Source: Setoptus koraiensis
Taxonomy: Eukaryota > Arthropoda
NCBI GenBank assembly: GCA_048013815.1
Contig: CM106586.1
Coordinates: 11,966,001-12,030,000 of the forward strand
DNA length: 64,000 nt
Direction: 5' to 3'
Of this stretch, positions 58,967 through 64,000 are shown piece after piece; position 1 is the first letter of the stretch, and the number at the start of each line of letters is the position of its first letter. Below the pieces are notes generated by a model, which saw only the letters and a program-made list of their open reading frames with translations, did not search any database and was not told the origin of the DNA. A program made the translations under genes and the position numbers.

Positions 58967-61900
58967 CAAAAAGACAGTAATATATCCCTATAATGGTCGC
59001 ATGGTTAGCTTGTCAGCATGTGATTATGCATACAACCTTTGACAACTTTTGCGAACTCACGATCGACAACGGCTACACGCACTGGTTACACTGTGACACC
59101 TTCACTGGTTTACATTTTTAATCTGAATGACCGTTCGAGATTCGCGAAGATCGTTTGTTATAATGATGATGCTCATGTCGGCAATTTGTCAATTTGTCAC
59201 TGAGCAATACTATCAAGTATGAAACTAGTGTGATTAAATGGCCTAATCTGGTGTGTTTTGCATGTATCATTAGGCCATACTGATACTGGCCCAAATGCGT
59301 CCGTTAGCAAGAAAGTGACTCAACAAGTGCAAGCGCCAATTGCATAAGCGGCCAAAAAAGCGCTGGATCGTTCGGCTATCTTCCGATCGCATTTGGTCAG
59401 TCACATTCGCTGATATGGCGGTGCAAATCGGATGTTTTGAACAACCATTTTTCAACCAGCTTGAAACATTGTATCATCTGGATAATGTGCATCAATCAAT
59501 TTGAACTAACAGTTGAATGAGAGCGGTTTGAAGCGGCTCGACTTGCTATGGACATGCTGTCAGCATAATTACGCCAACACCAGTCAAGATTGATGAATGC
59601 AAGTGTCACCTCCATTGATCCAGTCGAGTTGATATATCACTTGTTGCTGTCAGACGGCTGAATCAATTCATGCCTAATCAACAACGAATAATTCTTTTCA
59701 CGCATTTGCCTGTCTAAAGATGTGACGTTAGTTGTGATTTATTTGTCACACTTGTTTGGCTGATCCTCAACGCGGCAGTGTGTGTGTGTGTGGATAGCAG
59801 TTGTCTAATAAACTCAGGTGAGTGATGCTCTCGCCTCGAGTACTAACAATGTTGTAAGCCCAAATAAGCTCTCACACTCACAGGCCGATCCAACTAATTT
59901 GCAGATCAAGAACGAATAGAAAACATGAAACGTCACCCCCATCGACAATAGACTAGCCGCGTTAATTAGCCACGTGATGCTGCGAGATTCGGGTGCTGCT
60001 TGCACTCCCGCCACCTGTTAAACAATTTGTCAAATAGTGTCTCACAAAAAGTGTCAGTAAAACAGCGAGACGCCCACAGTTAGCGTTGGGCGGCGTCGTT
60101 GTCGGTCAGTGAGCGGAAAGCCGCTCGGTGGTTTCTGGTTTTCTCGCTCCATTCTCTACTTCCGGTGTCATGCCCCAATGGGCTGTTTGGCAGCATTGTT
60201 TGCGCATGCTCGACCTAGGTGGTTGGCCAGTTTAGTCGTGGTAGTAGTAGTAGTATTGTGTGTCCGAAATCAACGTGATGTTGGCGATTAATCTTCAGTT
60301 TACAATTTGTTAGCTGCACACGTTGTTGTTGTTGTTGTATAGCGCGTGGCACGCGCAAACAACTAAAACTAGTAGCGCGCCAATAGCACAGGTGACCCGT
60401 TATTGGTGACCACGTGAACGGGTAACGGGACACACCTGCCCGCACCGTACCGTGGTGGCTCGGGGCGGAGCGGAGCGCCTGTTTAAATGGGTGGGCGCGT
60501 TTTATCTGGCTGGTTTGTTGTTGGCGGGCATTGGACATGAGCGCTACAAAAGGGGCCAACAAAGGTCAGAGAACAGGTGACAGGGCAGCATCGTATTAGG
60601 TATTGCTTAATTGCAGCTTTATTGTTATTGTTTGTGTGTGCGTTTATTTACCATCATCATCACTGATTAGCAGCATCAGAGTAGATGGATTCATTTGATA
60701 AGTTGAACACATTAGCAATACCTGAAACTATTATTATACATGCTGACAATGTTGTGAGTATTGGAATAGGCATAGCATATGCTTGTGTGTGTGTGTGTGT
60801 GTGTGTATGCAGATATAGATAGATATAGACATAGATATATGTCTATATCTAAAGAGAGAGAGTGGCCAAAGTGAGTGAGGGACATTTTGTAATGGAATCA
60901 TCTATCGAATTAAAAATGATAATAGTAACATAAACAACAGTGCAGCCTCAACAATAGACATAAATGGTCAGTGCTGGCGCGTTTGCTGACCACATGCGAT
61001 TACAATTGTTTCTGTCTGTCCACCGTGCAGAAGAATAGCATTGGTGTGGATAGCTGATATTAGGCTATTAGGCTAACTGGCGATTCTCGCCTATTTCAGC
61101 AACCTGACCAGCAGCACCAGCGACACTGCTGCTCGTCAGGTTGCTGATGTCGATGCTGATGCGAGCTTAAACACTCTCTGGCGTGTTGTTTGTAATTGTA
61201 AATAGCAGCATTGGTTGTGACACGAGCACATTATAAAATAAAATTAAATAGGATGGGACGTGGTGTGCACTTGCACGTACAAACAATTTGGCAGCCAGCC
61301 TGTTGGTGCGAGACAACTACCTGTTTTACAACAACCAGCAACCACTGACAACCACCAGCAACCACCAACCACCAATCAGCCTGTGGACCTATAACGGTGC
61401 AACTAGTTAAGCTTGTTGTTGAATTGTTGTTGAATTGTTGTTGGTAGCCTGCTTAAATAAACGTGTCTGCTAATTTTATAATGTCTCTCTCACTCTCGCT
61501 GTCGTTGTTCGTGATGGTGATAATTCTACTAGCGACAGTGTTTAAGTTTATAAGTGGCCCTAATATCATCTATCCACACCAATCTTCCACTATTATTATT
61601 ATCATTATTGTTCCTCGCTACTACCACTTCTACTGCAGCTACAGCTACAGCTTCTTCGGATATTAGTTTGCTTGCTAGTTAATACAATTGACAGACCATT
61701 CGATTTGATTCGACGACCAGCCAGCAGACAACCGAGAGCACGAACACCAGCATGCGATTGTAATCGCATGTGCTCAGTAATCGCCTGATGGTGCTAGTGT
61801 CAACACTGACCATTTATACCATCTATTGTTGATTATCTGAGTCTGAGGGTTTATATACGCACTTTCATATATATATATTTATATATATATATATACACAC

Positions 61901-62502
61901 GACAAATAGTCCTTGACAAACTATTAAACTATCCAGGGAACAATTGCCCATGCTCAACAACTATTGCTGCTGATAATGATGCTGCTCACAGTTTGGCCTG
62001 ATAGTTGGTTTAATAGCGATACTAGTCCAATAGTGGAAGTTGTGCTGATTGTCATTAGTGGTCAGCTTGTTATTGTCGTCCTCATGGGGTTCTCGAGCAT
62101 TCACGCCAACAATTGTTGTTCAGTTCAATTTAGTTCGTTCGCACCATCAAACTAGCACTGTTTGTCTCACCATCATAATGTCATCATCAATAGCTAAAAC
62201 AAATCGAACGAGAACTGTATCGATATTTTGCGACCAACAGCAATTACCTAGACGTCAGCATAACAACAACAACAACAACAACAACATTTATTACTAAACT
62301 CACAAACTATTTGAATATTCACAATTGACATTCACGCAAACATCGCTTGACAACACAGATATCATCATATCATCAGATCATATCCAGATATTCTGGCAAG
62401 TCACAAAACACACAACATCAACAACAGCCACAACAACAACAAGCACGACGTACAACCGGAAACGTAGGAAACAAAATTACTAACAAAATAACCCTCACAA
62501 AA
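58967..62502. other. Spacer, no recognised gene
   Basis: Includes GT runs near 59780 and at 60784-60807, a TAGATATAGA patch to about 60850, AACCACCA words near 61320-61375 and TA runs near 61868-61892. A short hydrophobic ATG frame at 61481-61666 is simple-sequence derived. The last 200 bp are CAA-rich and look like the leader of the peptide gene at 62503. Confidence 0.5.
60784..60807. repeat. (GT)n microsatellite
   Basis: A run of about 11 GT units. Confidence 0.88.
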
Positions 62503-62754
62503 ATGGTACATTCAAATTCTCATCACGTTAACTTTAGAAGCAATAAGATTGCCATCAGTTTTATATTGTTAATAGTTATATCATATACAGTTTTAAATTC
62601 TACAATGATAACAGTCGCAAATGGGGAGGAATTTGATAAAGAATGTTTTGATAAATGCACCAACGCGTGCAGGCCCGCCAAAAGTCAATCACCTGATGAA
62701 AGAAGAACAAGAATAACGTGTTGGAGTTCCTGTACGGCGGTTTGTCTAAGGTGA
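62503..62754 (+). CDS. Small secreted six-cysteine peptide (twin CX3CX3C)
   Basis: An 83-residue frame from ATG 62503 (AAAATGG context). The upstream frame is open but has no ATG. Residues 15-35 (KIAISFILLIVISYTVLNST) are a signal-peptide core, with cleavage likely near residues 39-41 (VANG). The mature part, about 42 residues, carries exactly six Cys: 48, 52, 56, then 73, 77, 81, that is CX3CX3C-X16-CX3CX3C. The i/i+4 spacing puts three Cys on one face of each of two helices, suggesting a disulfide-linked helical hairpin, as in toxins, antimicrobial or signalling peptides of the CX3C type. No specific family is recognised. The stop overlaps a donor-like CTAAG|GTGA, so a further exon is possible, but the cysteine pattern is already complete. 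Confidence 0.6.
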   Translation: MVHSNSHHVNFRSNKIAISFILLIVISYTVLNSTMITVANGEEFDKECFDKCTNACRPAKSQSPDERRTRITCWSSCTAVCLR

Positions 62755-62975
62755 CCCCAAGCTAATACACAAATTCGTACTATTAAAACGACAAATGAGA
62801 TCAACGGCGCGCAAATTTTATGTATATGTATAATAATATCTATCATAAAATATAAATCTTCTCACATACGCTCACATATTTCCATGTATATAAACACCTT
62901 TATCGAATCACAATTTTGATAAGCAATTATCAGTATTACAATATATAAATTATTAAAAAATATGATATGATTATT

Positions 62976-62981
62976 TTTATT
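62976..62981 (-). promoter_or_regulatory. Poly(A) signal of the TBL1/ebi gene
   Basis: TTTATT on the plus strand reads AATAAA on the minus strand, about 80 bp beyond the stop at 63058. Confidence 0.5.
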
Positions 62982-63057
62982 TAATTCATCAATTGATTTA
63001 CATATATAATTTTAATATCATCAATTTTAAATCAATAATATTACTAGCTACTATCTA

Positions 63058-64000
63058 TTACCTTCGCAAGTCTAAAACAAATACTGATCCATCAGCCGCT
63101 GAGGCACCGACTTTGTCACCTCGCGAATTCCAACATACTTCGAATATACCTGAAGTTCCTTTGAAAGTATTTGTTAACTGGCCAGTATCTGTGGACCAAA
63201 TGTGAACGCATTTGTCAAACGAACCGCTGGCCAAATATTTACCGTCAGGGCTGAATGCGACACTATATACTGGCTCCGTATGCCTTGTCAATGTATATAG
63301 GCATCTACCATGTTCAACCTCCCATAATCGAACGGTTGAATCAAATGAGGCACTGGCTAAAACAAGATTCCTATTTGGATTATTTGTGCCTGGTCCGGTT
63401 GGGCTCCATTTAATAGTGTAAATTTCTTTCTCGTGTGCTCTGAGGTCGTGAATACAATTGTCCTGTTTGGGGCTCCATATTTTTAAGCTTTTGTCATCAC
63501 TACACGAAGCTAATAAATTACCTTGTGGATCCCATTTAATAGCGTTGACCTCATTGCTGTGACCTGTGAATGTCTTTATCGGAGCGTCTTGGCCCAATTT
63601 ACATATATGTATGCACTGATCGGTGGAACAGGAGGCAAAACTATTATTTGTTTGCCAGTCAACATCTAAGGCTGGGGCAGTATGGAAGCTAAATTGTTGA
63701 TGAGCTTCTCCAGTAGCTGAGTCCCAGATTATAGTTGTTTTATCCACACCGGCACTCAGAATGTAATTGCCCCTTTTGTTCCATTTTAGGGCAAATATTG
63801 GACCTTTATGTTGGCCTAATGTGGACACTAATTCACCATTACGCGACCAAATCCTGGCATAGCCATCATAGGAGCCTGTCGCTAATAGTGTACCAGCAGA
63901 ATTCCAGTCTAATGATGTAACATCCTTGTTAGAAGGCACTTGTGTACCACCCTGTTGTATACAATGTCTTAATTCAAGATGATTGACACCAGGTTGATTT
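63058..64000 (-). CDS. TBL1/TBL1XR1 (ebi) WD40 co-repressor subunit, C-terminal part
   Basis: The frame continues off the right edge: from the edge it reads [20 protein letters not shown] and then WD40 repeats to a stop at 63058, about 313 residues. It matches TBL1XR1 nearly residue for residue ([72 protein letters not shown], ending VLDLRR; human ends VLDLRK). The family forms the NCoR/SMRT-HDAC3 complex with HDAC3 and GPS2, bridges to ubiquitin ligase for co-repressor/co-activator exchange, and in Drosophila (ebi) acts with EGFR and Notch signals. The N-terminal LisH and F-box-like parts and the first WD repeats lie outside the window. No intron interrupts this last exon. Confidence 0.96.
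   Translation of the reverse strand, partial: NQPGVNHLELRHCIQQGGTQVPSNKDVTSLDWNSAGTLLATGSYDGYARIWSRNGELVSTLGQHKGPIFALKWNKRGNYILSAGVDKTTIIWDSATGEAHQQFSFHTAPALDVDWQTNNSFASCSTDQCIHICKLGQDAPIKTFTGHSNEVNAIKWDPQGNLLASCSDDKSLKIWSPKQDNCIHDLRAHEKEIYTIKWSPTGPGTNNPNRNLVLASASFDSTVRLWEVEHGRCLYTLTRHTEPVYSVAFSPDGKYLASGSFDKCVHIWSTDTGQLTNTFKGTSGIFEVCWNSRGDKVGASAADGSVFVLDLRR

Noticed and set aside
1-64000. Transposons, retroelements, rRNA and tRNA genes
   Set aside because: I saw no transposase, integrase or reverse-transcriptase motifs, no long terminal repeats, and no A-box/B-box pair or rRNA-like block. Short nonautonomous elements could be missed by eye.

Overview
The window is animal nuclear DNA, most likely from an arthropod; a mite or another chelicerate is only a guess. 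Reasons: protein-coding genes split by short GT-AG introns (97-244 bp in the one seven-exon gene), metazoan gene families (a TBL1/ebi WD40 co-repressor subunit, a short ABCC/MRP4-type transporter, ECHDC1), Gln/Asn/Ser-rich low-complexity proteins, CAA/CAG trinucleotide tracts and long CA runs, and no operon-like layout.

Layout. Bases 1 to about 8,400 are GC-rich, gene-free as far as I can see, and packed with short tandem arrays. A Ser-rich disordered protein (8887-9723, +) with a poly(A) signal follows, then a minus-strand gene (11189-11791) whose protein carries what looks like a PKA-anchoring (AKAP) helix and a basic/Cys-Cys membrane-anchor motif. From about 12 to 38 kb I find no convincing gene. 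That stretch is filled with minisatellites of 10-23 bp period, many GGGGCCCC palindromes and several RTTACGTAAY sites. At 38573-38620 there is a likely first coding exon (signal peptide, then a strong splice donor).

The AT-richer right part holds the better genes. A minus-strand gene for a basic protein (40588-41559) contains a duplicated start region. Next to it is a two-exon minus-strand gene for a large acidic, cysteine-free secreted protein (42516-44871). ECHDC1 (ethylmalonyl-CoA decarboxylase, 47699-48559, -) is followed by the ABCC transporter (53621-58765, +), for which I can join seven exons into an uninterrupted 1445-residue frame. A small secreted six-cysteine peptide (62503-62754, +) comes next, and the C-terminal WD40 half of TBL1/ebi (63058 to the window edge, -) ends the window.

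The genes do not form a pathway. The three recognised ones are housekeeping or transport genes; the rest are lineage-specific low-complexity or secreted proteins. The most interesting unexplained items are the AKAP-like helix, the twin CX3CX3C peptide, the acidic secreted protein, the orphan signal-peptide exon, a pre-miRNA-like hairpin at 46.3 kb, and the density of GGGGCCCC and of 10/20-bp-period arrays.
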